From positions 38,688,881 to 38,752,880 of the forward strand of contig NC_060252.1 of the NCBI RefSeq assembly GCF_921293095.1: a stretch of 64,000 bases of DNA, written 5' to 3'. Origin of the DNA: Ischnura elegans (lineage: Eukaryota > Arthropoda > Insecta > Odonata > Coenagrionidae). This document shows positions 49,401 to 59,700 of this stretch, piece by piece. The notes under the pieces were generated by a model. The model had not been told where the DNA came from and ran no database searches. It was given only the letters and a program-made list of their open reading frames with translations. The translations under genes were made by a program, and so were the position numbers. The stretch's first letter is position 1. Every line of letters starts with the position of its first letter.

Positions 49401-51942
49401 AGGAATCCCCTGAATGTCCGTAACCCAAATCACATATTTTTGTCGAGAGTTGCATATGTTCAAGGATATGAACCTGATTCTAACAGATAAGCAAGGTATT
49501 AAGTAAATGAGAGATTCATCTATGTATGTATAGGCATCAGGAATAAATCATACACCACATTTTAGCTCATAAGGGTATCACAAAGTTAGTTGTAAATAGA
49601 AAACAAAATTTTTAATAAATACAAAAGATAGCAGTTGATTCAAAAAACCCTAAAATATCTGTGTGAAATCATAAGAAAAGAGAGGATAACAATTAGGTAA
49701 TTAGGGATGATGAGATCAGATATGTCAGATTCAAATATCCCCAGATATAGCACTTCACTGGATAATGAAACTGAATCCAAATTCACTGAAGAAATTGAAT
49801 CTGGATCTACAATATTAAATAAATGCTTCAATGAATGCAGCATCCATAGGAGGGAGAGGAAAGAGTTCCAATTCTTTCTTCACATGCACCAATGCACAGC
49901 GATGCTTGTTCTAATCATGAACCATTTCATTTTAAATGTCTCACAGGGGTTATGCAAAAGAATTTCGGCCATGGAAAATTTTAAGGCAAAATATGACAGG
50001 CACAGAGTGTGTGTCTTCCCAAGGGATTGAGCAACCATTGGGGGAAGCTCAGAGCCATAGCATAGTAACCATGTCAAAAGTAACCACGTTGCAGTTTTCA
50101 AAAAAACCACTAACCCCCTTCCTTAGCCCTCCATCAGCCCTCTAGGCAAGCCTCTGATGTTTTTCTCCTCACAGACCATTAATCTTTGGCTTTGAAGGAA
50201 AATACTACAAAAATGAACACTAGAACAATTGAAACATGTTTCATTTCTCCCCCATCTCACCAACAGGCCTTTTCAGCCTACCTGCTTCTATTTTCTGTTT
50301 CTGGTTGACAAGTGCTAAATGAATCACCTATTGGGCCCTATGGCGCGTAACAATAGCTTTTAGCACGTGGATAATATGCACATGATTCAACAATGAATGA
50401 GACCAACCATTGGTCACAACATTGGTCATTTGGCAACAGAGTCTTTGAGAGTATTAAATGGCAATTTTCATCACAGCCACTTTCCCTACAAGTATTCCAC
50501 TTCCACCTCCATTATTAATCCTCTCATGAAAATATGCCTTGTAGTAATGTTAACTTAAACTTTTTGCATTTGATGATTTGATGCATAACATGAGTAAAAA
50601 CGAAATTAGCAAAAACTGAAATAATGGCTATCCCTCAAGCAAAGGAAAAATATACACTTCAAGACGAGAAAAAAATAATATTAAACATTTTAAAGGCAAT
50701 TAAAAAGAACATAAGTACTACACAGGCAATTACATGCCCATATTCTCAAGTAACCAACAAAGACACCAAAAACTTCTCAAATATTATCTAATGCATTTAC
50801 CATTTACATATAGATAAATTTTTATCTATTTCAATCAACATCAGAGTATACAAAAATAAAAATCATGCAAGTATAAAATATCAAAGGCTTTCCAAAAGAA
50901 TAATATTGGTAAAATGTTCTTGGATAAGGCTCTTGAAGGCCTTCAAACAGCCTAGTGAATTTCCAAACCTGACAATACAAATAAAGGATGTATAATACAT
51001 ACATTACCTACCATCCAATGAATTCAACCCTTTGTCAGCAGCAGTCTGATAGACATTGGCAAATTCATCTCCAAGGTTAGGGTCAGCGCCTAAAGCCAAA
51101 AGACATTCAACTGCCTCAACATTGCCATTTATTGATGCGACCAGAAGAGCAGTCCATCCCAGGTTGTGCCGTTGGTTGACATCCACTCCTTTTCCAACCA
51201 GCCTTCAATTCGTAGATAAACAAATAAGGATGAATATTCCACATTATCTCAGAAATCATCTATTCATTTCATTATCTATAGGGAGTTATAATTAATGCCA
51301 CAGCAGATGGACATGATGTTTTATTTCAGAATAAGATGGAATCCTATGGTTGCCATGTATTCAAATACTTCCTTCATATTTAACTCCATACATTCATAAG
51401 TTTCTTTCAGTGAAATTGGAAACAAATCACCATGAGGACACCTGTACAGATAAATCCGGACTCAAAATATTTCTAGCAATAAGTAATATGTACTTGCCTC
51501 TTTATTTCAGTCACGTAACCCAGTTTGGCAGCGCGACACAGTTGGTTCACTGAAAATCAAAAAAGTACTTATTTGGAAATTATGAACACCTCCCAATTAT
51601 AATGCCAGGCAGTTAGAAGTTCCACAGAATTATGAACCCACCTTGAATACCTTCTCGTCTATCACACAACGCCACCGGCAAACTTATCCCAACCCATGGA
51701 AGAACAGGTTTATATGTTTTCAGTGCAGTTTTCACCAAAGAAAAAAACTCGTCCCAATTGAAACCTGACCTATCTAAACTGACGAATTTATGAAACCTTC
51801 CCCTATCAATGCCATTAATAACCCTAAAATTCCACCTCGTACAAATATATCTATGAATATTTGAAATGGATGTATGTTTCGTGGATGCGACAAACCACAG
51901 GACTGGAAGATGACGAAAATAATGATTTCTCCAGCCTCTCAT
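31061..51942 (-). CDS. CLPB: CLPB/SKD3-type mitochondrial AAA+ disaggregase, ten exons, complete
   Basis: Ten exons join without a frame break into 642 codons: 51642-51942, 51498-51549, 51012-51202, 48591-48820, 47642-47756, 44897-45075, 42886-43047, 40470-40626, 31482-31675 and 31061-31408. The start has an in-frame TAG three codons upstream. Residues 1 to about 100 are Arg-rich with few acids at the very N terminus, like a mitochondrial presequence. Ankyrin repeats cover about 101-258. One AAA+ module follows: Walker A GSSGIGKT (K324), pore loop GYIG (Y367), Walker B VVLFDE (391-392), sensor-1 MTSN (433), a GRIN arginine (R498) as likely arginine finger, and GAR (R557) as sensor 2. This order is diagnostic of metazoan CLPB (SKD3), known as an ATP-driven solubilising chaperone of the mitochondrial intermembrane space. 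Length is close to the human protein (about 700). Introns are loaded with transposons, but no exon is broken. It is divergent from the PCM1-like gene. Confidence 0.93.
31482..31675 (-). CDS. CLPB: CLPB exon 9: arginine finger region
   Basis: Encodes [17 protein letters not shown], then [20 protein letters not shown] with the likely arginine finger (R498), ending ELEWWAQK in phase 0. Acceptor TTGCAG, donor GTAAGG. Confidence 0.93.
33523..33849 (+). mobile_element. hAT-like MITE, GGGCGTACCCAG family, copy 1
   Basis: 327 bases, ends CATGGGCGTACCCAG and CTGGGTATGCCCATG, flanked by TAATAAAT / TAATAAAC (7 of 8). It starts with a G run then a C run. This undisturbed copy serves as reference for the interrupted copies at 56750 and 61332. 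Confidence 0.9.
34512..34562. repeat. perfect 24-bp inverted repeat (hairpin)
   Basis: Arms 34512-34535 and 34539-34562 are exact complements around a 3-base loop (ACC). The left arm begins TTACGCGCACATTAC. Inside the hAT element. Confidence 0.85.
36512..36657. mobile_element. GC-rich MITE inside the hAT element
   Basis: Ends GAGGCCGCTTTCAGACGAAA and the imperfect complement near 36635-36657 share CAGACGAAACGA. The inside is CpG-rich, unlike the surroundings. A diverged relative may start near 36325 (TAGGCCGCTTTTAAAC). No target duplication settled. Confidence 0.5.
37322..37798 (+). pseudogene. hAT transposase C-terminal remnant
   Basis: One frame of 158 codons with a single internal stop at 37622-37624. 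The first part is [15 protein letters not shown] and [15 protein letters not shown]. After the stop comes [20 protein letters not shown] then [10 protein letters not shown], which resembles the C-terminal dimerisation region of hAT transposases (pattern W.P....DAES.FS). The N-terminal parts, including the zinc finger and catalytic motifs, were not found. It lies in the middle of the hAT element, as expected. Confidence 0.65.
37977..38189 (-). mobile_element. hAT-like MITE, GCGGATCCAGG family, copy 2
   Basis: 213 bases, ends CATAGGCGGATCCAG and GGATCCGCCCCTG, flanked by a perfect 8-bp duplication GTGAAAAC. Inverted relative to 26291. It carries a run of about 20 C. It sits inside the 6.5 kb hAT, so it inserted later. 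Confidence 0.9.
38485..38620 (+). repeat. degenerate tandem repeat, TGACGAAATT units
   Basis: Six or so units built on TTTTATGACGAAAT at irregular 20-27 base spacing. Confidence 0.6.
38690..38755 (+). repeat. dispersed repeat, copy 3 (short)
   Basis: ATACCTCGCAAGCCGCCT, AGGCGTGTGGCATGGGG and TGTTAGGACACCAGCC match 936-1010. Only the hairpin part is present. Confidence 0.6.
38882..38942 (+). repeat. 24-base minisatellite, 2.5 units
   Basis: Unit GCTGTGCTGTTGACATTAGA plus GTAT/GTAA, two full and one half unit, almost identical. Confidence 0.85.
40470..40626 (-). CDS. CLPB: CLPB exon 8: sensor 1
   Basis: Encodes [20 protein letters not shown] and TSN (sensor 1), then a charged helix [17 protein letters not shown]. 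It ends with one base of a split Lys codon and donor GTGAGT. The end of the 6.5 kb hAT element lies about 50 bases from this exon boundary, inside the intron. Confidence 0.93.
40820..41660. mobile_element. pogo-like non-autonomous element in CLPB intron 7
   Basis: 841 bases, ends CAGTGAGTCCTCGTTTAACA and ACGAGGACTCACTG, with TA at the right flank (CA at the left, probably mutated). Subterminal ACGAAATGACGTTA words recur inverted at the other end. No transposase seen. Confidence 0.75.
41661..42885. other. rest of CLPB intron 7
   Basis: AT-rich intron sequence; nothing recognised. Confidence 0.5.
42886..43047 (-). CDS. CLPB: CLPB exon 7: pore loop and Walker B
   Basis: 54 whole codons, phase 0 at both ends. 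Encodes [18 protein letters not shown] (substrate-threading pore loop) and [15 protein letters not shown] (Walker B with the catalytic Glu). Acceptor CTACAG, donor GTAGGT. Confidence 0.95.
43872..43886 (+). mobile_element. solo piggyBac-like end
   Basis: CACTCTAAGTGTTAA is identical to the right tip plus TTAA of the element at 47848-48522. No matching left end was found nearby. Confidence 0.4.
43925..44492. mobile_element. GGGTAGTTTCC-family element, copy 2, one end lost
   Basis: Starts GGGTGGTTTCCTATT after TA. It matches 23212-23724 in reverse for most of its length, with different middle sequence around 44290-44420, and loses similarity near 44490 before the far end. In CLPB intron 6. Confidence 0.6.
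44897..45075 (-). CDS. CLPB: CLPB exon 6: Walker A
   Basis: Encodes [18 protein letters not shown] followed by [16 protein letters not shown], the Walker A P-loop, and ends [14 protein letters not shown]. Acceptor TTTAG, donor GTAAGA. This frame has no long uninterrupted ORF, so the exon is visible only from its homology and splice sites. Confidence 0.93.
45396..45970. mobile_element. pogo-like non-autonomous element in CLPB intron 5
   Basis: 575 bases between TA dinucleotides at 45394 and 45971. Ends AAGTAGATTCTGTTTAA and TTAACCGGAATCTACTG. GGGGCAGCC.CTTAA motifs repeat near both ends. No transposase seen. Confidence 0.7.
45971..47641. other. rest of CLPB intron 5
   Basis: Contains the tRNA-like piece at 47405-47470. 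The 106-codon frame at 45973-46293 is Lys/Pro-rich without family signs and is not called. Confidence 0.45.
47405..47470 (-). repeat. tRNA-like fragment within a short inverted repeat
   Basis: The minus strand has a B box, TGGTTCGATTCCCGG, following an anticodon-arm-like stretch. The piece is flanked by TATACAAGAA and TTTCTTGTATA. No full cloverleaf; probably SINE-derived. Confidence 0.4.
47642..47756 (-). CDS. CLPB: CLPB exon 5: linker into AAA+ domain
   Basis: Encodes a charged helix ([20 protein letters not shown]) and then [18 protein letters not shown], the linker and start of the AAA+ domain. It begins in phase 0 after TTTCAG and ends with one base of a split Ala codon. Confidence 0.92.
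47848..48522. mobile_element. piggyBac-like non-autonomous element
   Basis: 675 bases between TTAA at 47844 and TTAA at 48523. Tips CACTTTGCGTGCC and GGCACTCTAAGTG. TTAA duplication and CAC/CCC-type tips are the piggyBac signature. Two minus-strand frames inside (about 70 codons) are not recognisable transposase. It occupies about 80 percent of CLPB intron 4. Confidence 0.8.
48591..48820 (-). CDS. CLPB: CLPB exon 4: ankyrin repeats
   Basis: Encodes the conserved block [17 protein letters not shown], then [11 protein letters not shown] and [19 protein letters not shown], the last ankyrin units of CLPB. It ends in phase 0 at ATQK with donor GTTAGT. Confidence 0.92.
48821..51011. other. CLPB intron 3
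   Basis: 2.2 kb. A stretch near 50050-50190 (CCCTCCATCAGCCCTC, CTCTGATG or CTCTGACG, TTTCTCCTC) resembles 34300-34400 inside the large hAT, so part may be an old relative. No exon recognised. Confidence 0.4.
51012..51202 (-). CDS. CLPB: CLPB exon 3: ankyrin repeats
   Basis: Encodes two ankyrin units with the typical [19 protein letters not shown] and [12 protein letters not shown] signatures. Both ends carry split codons that match exons 2 and 4. The donor is GTAGGT. Confidence 0.9.
51498..51549 (-). CDS. CLPB: CLPB exon 2: first ankyrin helix, GC donor
   Basis: 52 bases encoding [16 protein letters not shown] between split codons. It has a good acceptor (TTTTCAG) and is followed by GCAAGT instead of a GT donor. 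Ending at the GC donor gives the phase that exon 3 needs ([11 protein letters not shown]). The nearby GTACAT would leave the wrong phase. Confidence 0.82.
51642..51942 (-). CDS. CLPB: CLPB exon 1: start and mitochondrial presequence
   Basis: Codons 1-100 plus one base (phase 1). The ATG is preceded in frame by TAG, so translation cannot start further up. The N terminus begins [12 protein letters not shown], basic and amphipathic. A moderately hydrophobic stretch near residues 78-90 ([14 protein letters not shown]) precedes a charged DRREG segment. In human SKD3 a hydrophobic stretch is clipped by the protease PARL; a similar role here is inference. The donor is GTGGGT. Confidence 0.85.
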
Positions 51943-53656
51943 ATTTTTGAGCTATTATTTAGGCTACCAAAACTCTTGTTAGTTACTTGTAAGGAATATT
52001 CAGGAAGTGACTACATGACGCAATATAAACACAGACAAAAACACATGATTACAATTTCTCCTGCCGCTTCTACTGCTGTTAAAACTCAAATGAAAAACGC
52101 TATCCGACAACACGACAATAGAAAAGAAGCGCGCAATTAGTAAAAGTTTGAATGCAGTTAGGCTGGTTTGGCTACCTTTAGCGTTTGTTACATATGGTGA
52201 ATTTAAGGAAATATTGGCCACACATACATAAAACGTGCATAATTTATTCGTTAAAGTAGGAATTGGATTCCATAAAAAAATATTTTCCCAGAGCCAATGG
52301 AGTAAAGATGTAAGTGAATAGCACTTCCTAATTGACGAAGAGGAAGTAAAAAGTTAAGTACGTTCAGTGCAAACGCTCAAATCGTTGATTTTTTGTGATT
52401 TTTCTCATTTATAAATGCTCTTAAATATTCAAAAGTATTGAAAACCATCAGATACCTTCTGAATATTGCTTTTTTTTCTTTATAACTTTTGTTTACTCAA
52501 TTTCACTGAAGAAAATATTTTCCCCCGACTATTTAAAAAAAAATGATGCTGCTGTGTTAATGGAAGAAATTAGTCCATTTTTATTTAGAGAATGTAAGAT
52601 GCAGATGTTGAACAGATGATAAGACAGTAGTGAATAGGACCACATTTGAGACAAACAAAACTTTAAATAATCCTGAAATTCAACGCATTAGGTCAAACGC
52701 ATTTTACTCAATTCGTGTGTATTATATTTATCGCTCACGAAGAATATTAGAGTTTTGATTGAAATCATATTTTTATTGTTCGTTGGTAATTATCACGTTT
52801 GGATAATTGGATTCGAAATTCAACGACCGACTCAAAAACAAATTTTAATAACATTACTGCCAAATTGCATTTCAATACTCAATATCAAGACGCGTGTCGC
52901 TCTTTAAAGAATTCGTTACAATACCTATAACAATAATGAAACCACTCAAATAAAAAGAAAATAACACATTCATGCTGAGGGACCCTTGACATCCTCGATC
53001 GAAATTATAAAAGGTAAAGGGTTTAGACATCGTAGAAAAGTCCGATAGAATTTTATTATGTGCAGTCGTCGCCAATCACACTGTAGTCGTGGTATCAGGT
53101 CTAGAATGTTTAGTAATAACTTTAAATTCAAAATTCGCTTTTAAATGTAGCGTAATATGGTTATTTCATAGCGAAACAAACGTTATCCTTCGTTGCTGTG
53201 GTTACGAGAGTTGAGGCGCCGTGATTGCCATAAATCGTCCGTCATTTGTTTATTTTGAAAGCGAAAGGGGAAATGTTTATAAATTCTCCAACTTCTTCAA
53301 TGTGATTCCCTAGTAATGCATTGATAGTTCTCGTTCTTTGTGAATAGTGTTGAGAAATACATTGCATGCTTATTTTGTCAACACAAGCGTAAGATGCCGT
53401 CTGAATATTCTCAAAATGGCAGTACTAAATTCCTCAATTTTAAGTGATATAATTTTTATTTCTGACACCAAGTTGACGTACAGGTTTTAGTAAGTAACGT
53501 ATTTATCACATTGCCTAGCAGAAAATCGAACAATTGAGTATTGGGATATTATTAATCGGCTTTTGGTAGAAACAAATCGATCCTCAAGTATTTCCATCAA
53601 ACGCTGGCACAGTATCTCGTCGGTGTTAAGATTTGATGTTAAATTAAGTTTTAACG
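51943..53656. promoter_or_regulatory. shared divergent upstream region of CLPB and PCM1-like genes
   Basis: The two start codons face away from each other over 1714 bases with no coding exon seen between. This must hold both promoters and 5' UTRs, possibly with non-coding first exons. I see no convincing TATA box, no transposon ends, and no strong repeats in it. Confidence 0.5.
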
Positions 53657-53785
53657 ATGGCTCCTGGAGTTAATGGATCAGGAAAGCATACCGGTACAGT
53701 TCCAAAGTCAAAGACTCAGAACGATGGACGACGCGAACCCGATAATCGGAGAGATCCAGGAATTAACAATATGTCTAATAATCTG
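53657..53785 (+). CDS. PCM1: PCM1-like exon 1: start
   Basis: 43 codons from MAPGVNGSGKHTGTV to NNMSNNL, phase 0, donor GTAGGT. An in-frame TAA stands four codons before the ATG. Confidence 0.7.
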
Positions 53786-56700
53786 GTAGGTGAATTAGTC
53801 TGTGTTACTAAGTAATTTATGATTAGAATGTTGTGTCATTACTACTGCGTACTTTCTTTGATGCCGTCAAGAAAGTTTTTGGGGCGAATCTTTGATGCTT
53901 AAAATACCAATTCTAAATTTAGCATCACTCTAGTTTGAAAGTCTGAATGTAGCTGGGGTTTTCAGTTTCAAATACCGGTAGCCGACGACTGCTTCAGAAC
54001 ATATTTCCACGTGTTTGCAGCATCTAAATCCATAGTAATCAGCTTTATTAATTAGAACTCTATCTCTTTTAAAGGCTCCCTTTGATTGGCAGCAAATTCC
54101 AGAGTCCTCTCAGAGCTCATCACTAAAGCCTTCGAATACTCGAGGATGTGATAGTGATTGCTATGATATTGGTAAGTCTGCATTGTGCGTTTTTATATTT
54201 TATGCATATCGCAGCGATTTGTTTCACCTTGGTAATTCATGTGATGTAGCCTTCTTTGTATGCCTCAATTTTACCTTCCCTCAGTTGTGCCTGAAGTTCA
54301 CCTCCTGTGAATTCTGCCGCGATGGTTTATCATTATTTAATGATTATTTTCCACTTTTAATAACTTTAATTATGTATGAGCTAATTACTCAAATTTACTC
54401 TTCGATGAGGAATAATCTGGAGTTAGTCCCTTTTGCTCCTTATGAATGAGTTGGTTTGAAGTTTAGCTGTGTTTAATTTTATTATGCAGACGACCACATG
54501 AGCTGCGATTCTCGATGTGCTCAGTATGTTTAGTACTTATTTATGGGCTGTTGTTTAGGAAAAGTTTTCTTTTAAATGCTATCATTGTTTAATTCGTGTA
54601 ACTTGGCGTGAACTATGGAAATAATACATTCATTGTGGATGACACATTCTAATAGATCTCCTGTTAAAAGTCATGTGCTAATTTGAGCTCTCATTCCAGA
54701 AGGTGCTGTTTCACATGATATAGATAATCGCCGAAGGCGAGTTTCTGACGAACAAGGAGTACACCATCCTTATTTGCCATTTGGATATCCTCCTGCATCA
54801 GTGAAACCAACCCCAAATCCTCGGCAGCTGCGACAAAACGCCCACCGGCTTACTTGCTATAGCCAACCCTCACTTCATTCATCTCACATCAATCAGCCGC
54901 ATGCTGCATTTCAAATGATGATGGCCAGTGATGAGGAAGAGGCAAGTATATTTTTTTAAATCTCTTTTCAGCCCTACAATTATCTGGTTTTTGTGTGTGT
55001 TATGGCATTCATGGCACCAAAAGCAAATTGACTCAAGGATTCGTTAATTTAGGGTATTATTGTCCTAAAAAAAAGTAACAGGAACTGAGAATCATTGACG
55101 GGAACCAGTGTCTTTGGGAAGTTTATAATTCTAATTAAATGATAAATTGAATGAAATTTATCGTATCTCAGACAAGAGTAACATTCAGGCAAACAAATAG
55201 TCCTAGCAAATTGTTAATGTAGTGTATCAAAGAGCTAAAAATGGAACAGAAATAGAGAACTGGTGACTGGAACCAATGTCTTCGGAATGATTTTTCTGCT
55301 AATTAGATGTTGCGATTTAAATGAATGAATTAAATTTATGAGAGCTAACTAACTGGCATTGAAGTTATTATAGACATCAGTAGCATTCATGCTAGAAAAT
55401 CGTCACAATCAGTTGTTAATGTATCATGTTGAAGTGTCAACTAAAGGCACAGAAACCAAGGACCAAGGCCCGGAACTGGTGTTTTTGGGATGTTTATCTT
55501 TCTAGGTTGATGATAATGCAAATTCCTTGAAGTTCAGCAGTGCTAATTGTAAGTGAGAGCCAGGTTGAGTATTGAGGGACATAAATTCTAAGTTTTGAGG
55601 GAACTAAATTGTAAATTTTGAACTTGTGGGCTTTTGTGTAACCCAAAACATTGAGAAAATGTTGGAGTGAGCATGAGTGAGTGATTTTTTGTCAAGTGAT
55701 AGAATTTAAAAGACATTTAAAGCTATGCTCAGTTACATCTATTATAATTATAGCAAGCTCTAGTTTTTGATCACTTGCTGACATCAGTGGCAGTGAGTGA
55801 AAGTCGTTGCCTGCCAAACAAGAGGTTGTGGGTTAGAGTCCTGCTGAGTTGGTTGCCTATGTCGAGAGAATTGTTGTTCGTGCATGTGTAGTTGTTGAAA
55901 TGTTTATTATGCCCCGATGTGTTAGGTCATCAAGTGCTGATTTTGGTGGTATGGAAATAAATGAATGAATTCTTGTTCTAATATGGTTATGTTGGTGTTA
56001 TTTGTGCTCGATTATCAAGCTTTCTTTCATTATGAGGTTCAGTAAGGTATATTTACAGCTTTCATTTGAACATATATGTTGCAATAGCAATTGATTTTTG
56101 AGCAGTGTGAGAAATTGCCTTGCGGGTGAAAGGAATTATGTATTATTGCTCCGTTTGGTCTTCAACATTTTCTGCAACCTACATACATATATTATGTTGG
56201 CTTCACTTTCCTTACAACTGCAGTAAAATATAGGATTCATATGTAATGAATGGGAAATTATTTCTGGTTATGGAATATTGAGCAGGGAATTGCAATGTGG
56301 AATTGAAAACAGCATTCTGCAAGGTTTCAAGGTGATTTAAAGATATGCTTTCACTCATCTTTGACGAACACAAAGGATTTTCCCCTTGAAATGGGGCAGG
56401 AGACATAGGCCACAATACATCACACATTCAGCTAATGGCTAGGGTCACTCATCTGGGGCTGGATAATCTGGAAAAGGTGGTCAAATTTACTCTACGATCA
56501 TCTGCCCTAATGGCTATGCTAGGCAGGAGTTAAATTTCAACATATACATAAGCACTTAAGAACAATGGTCATGCAACATCTTCTGGACCTCATACTAGGA
56601 TCTGTGAAGTTTTTTTAAGATCAGAAAATTGTCCACACTATGTACAGTATCCAAACATTAGTCGCCAAGATTTGATTTGTGGAACCTCTGGTCCGTAGTA

Positions 56701-59700
56701 GGGCACTTTACCCACCAGACTACCAGAACAATATTGCTTTCAAACAGTTAATGGGCGTACCCAGCAGGGGACAGAGGGGGCAACTGCCCCCCCCCTCCCC
56801 TAGAAGCGAAAACAGTAGCGGATACAGATATACCTAATTCAAGGAGGGGGGGGGCGCAAAAGATACCTTGAGTTACCTTCAATTTTATTGTAAAAAAAAA
56901 TAATCAATCTCATACAAAGTTTAAGAAGGTTTTAATTAAAGTGATTATGTAAAAATATAAGACAATGCCATCTTATGATATGAAAAAGTTAAAATTGTGG
57001 TTCTGCAATATTTAGCATTACAGGCATCCTCACAAGGGCACACTCTCTGTCCTCCCCATCTGTATCTGCCACTGAGCGAAAATGAATTTAGTTCAAAACA
57101 AAAGTTATGAACAAATTTTCCTTTTGAAGAAAAATGATATTAGTTTAAGACATGGAACTAAAATAAAAATCATTATTTTTTCTAGCAAATAATTATAAAA
57201 ACTAATAAATTGCTGTCATAATTTCCTTAAAAATTTTGGTTTCATTAACCTTTTTGTGTGCAAAAAAGTTATGACTTGAACGACCACAGCTAGTTTTGCC
57301 AAACCCCCCTAGTATTGATCCTGGGTACGCCCATGAAACAGTTTCAACACCTTATGTGTCATCTGTGTCCAAAGATGCTCTGACGAGAGTAAACTCCATT
57401 CCAGGTGAGAAGTGGGCGAAGCATACTTCGGAAAATATAAGGAAAAATTTGTGGTTAGGCCTTATAAGCATTGTCATACTGTGATGCATGTGATTGAATT
57501 TCCCTGTTAGATGGGGTACGTAGTTTGAAAATTCCAGGTGTTACGAGAACATTACGACGATAAAATTTTGGTAGATGGACGGCTTGGAATAGTTCCTGAG
57601 CTAGCCGTATTCAGATGCCAATGAGCTTTGCATTAAATTTTCCCACCACTGTACATATCATACCTCTGGCCAAAAGCCTTCATATTTGATCTGCTCCTGT
57701 TTTACTGTTAATTAAAGTAAAGCGACAAGGAGTGTGATATACTTGGAAGCCTCATATGAATTAAAACTGAAAAGTAATTAAACTTTGTACAATTTCACTT
57801 AAATGAATAATTTATTCGAATCAACATGTTTCATTGCATAGAAACATCATCTGGACTGAAACATGTTAACTAGAATAAATTATTTATATATTGAGTGGAG
57901 TTTGGCATAGTTTGACCACTTTCCTCTTGTTTTAGAGTTTCACCAAGTATCAGCTGCTGCAATCACTTTTATTACATATGAATTCCTTTTCCAATAAAGG
58001 ATGATTTAAATATGGCTTTTTATGGGTTGGTTACCTAGGTTTCAATTAGAAGCTGTTGGTGACGCAATTGTCACTAGTAATGAATTATTTTTTTTCATTT
58101 AAGGGCGCTTCAAGTTTTGACAGCATTAGATTTCAACAGCTTCACTCAATGAATGAAAGAAATGGTGGTGCACCTGATTGGGTGGACCAAGGAGGGAGCG
58201 GTGAGGGAAGAGCAAGCAGGGAGCATACCTCACCATCTGGCTCTGAGCCACTTGCTAGAGGTGGCTCGAAACCGAGGGACGAACGAGACCGAAATATTCT
58301 ACCCGAAAGAGAAAAGAGCAATGTCTCTAAAATGGTTTGTAATAAATTTTAATTATTTTTCAATTTGAGACAAAGCACTTTGAATTTTTAAATATGTCTT
58401 TGGGTTATACTGTGCCAAGTCATCTAATACTAAGTGTTTCTCATTCTAATTTTCTTGAAAATAGATACAGTAGACCCTTGCTTCAGGATATTAATTTGCT
58501 CTGAGGTACCAATCATAAGGCAAATTCCAGTGTATGTAGGATATGCATTATTTTGCAATGATGAGTCAGTTTAAAGAGAATCAACTCATGTAAATGCTGC
58601 TATGTTAAAATATGTGTTCCCTACAATAGGGTTTTCTTCAGGCTTCTCTCTGTCTCTGCTATGACTTTTTCCATCCATTCCGTCCCTCTCAACCTTCTCT
58701 AACAATAGCATTTAAATCTCCTCAGATAATAAGATTCTCTTCTTCTCTTGGCTATTTAATCACTTCCATGGTAACCTTGTATGTCTTCTTCATCTTCATA
58801 GTCCGTCATTGGCTTGTAAACCTATACTATTATGGTATCTACTGGTTTGGTCTTGATCTTAACCATGATTATCCTTTCATTAAATTTCATTAAAGGTAAA
58901 AAATTATAAAATAAATCCATATTCTGTTGCTATTCCTCAACTTTATCCCAATTTTAGCATTATCATTTAGAGATTCTGTGTGTGTAATCGTATAACTTCC
59001 TCTCCGAAAGTCTCCCTCTTCTAGCCACTTCATTTTGCTTACTCCTAGTACGTCAAGGTTCAATCTCTGTATTTCCACCCTCAAAGTCTTTAGCCTTCCA
59101 CAGGTCCTAAGCGATTTAACTTCCCATATTCTTATTCTCATATTTTTACCACCTTCAACTGATGTATGTACCCTCTAAAGTAGTCCCCACCCCAAGATTT
59201 GTTGCTAATCATATCAAGCGCTGAACCTTTCCTATAGGAAAGGTTCAGTGCTTGCTTATCTTAATTTATATCTGTATCTTTCTTTCTTTTCTGTATCTGT
59301 AAGTTTTCTTGACTCTGGGAACTTTTTACTATGACATGTTCAGTAAATCATAGAGTTCCTGTACTGATTTAATTATGATCCTATTATTTTCAAAATCAAA
59401 CTCACTACAATCTATGAATGCCTCATGTATTGATTGAAAATGTATTTGTCCTAATTGATGATAATTTAAAAAATATATGATTACATATTAGATGGTGACT
59501 TCTTATTAATAATCATCTTGTTTTTTTATGCAGCCTGATCGCAACCAAGTTCTGAGTCGCTTGAATCAGATCAGAGATTACATAAATCAAACAACTTCAC
59601 TGATGGATAGGATGCAGCATTCAAGAGATCCTGTGAGTTATTATTTCTTAATTTACTTATCATTTGATTTTAATTGATGTAACCTTTGGTCTCTATGCAA

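Larger units (their letters stand above)
54942..58103. other. PCM1-like intron 3
   Basis: 3.2 kb, containing the tandem repeat, two SINE-like pieces and the nested MITE listed separately. No extra exon was supported. Confidence 0.5.
58335..59533. other. PCM1-like intron 4
   Basis: Holds the 40-bp palindrome at 59215. A minus-strand frame at 58890-59141 starts RIWEVKSLRTCGRLKTLR and continues NLDVLGVSKMKW, which resembles the beginning of a non-LTR endonuclease (LDVLGVSE-type motif), so this may be a small LINE fragment. Confidence 0.45.
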
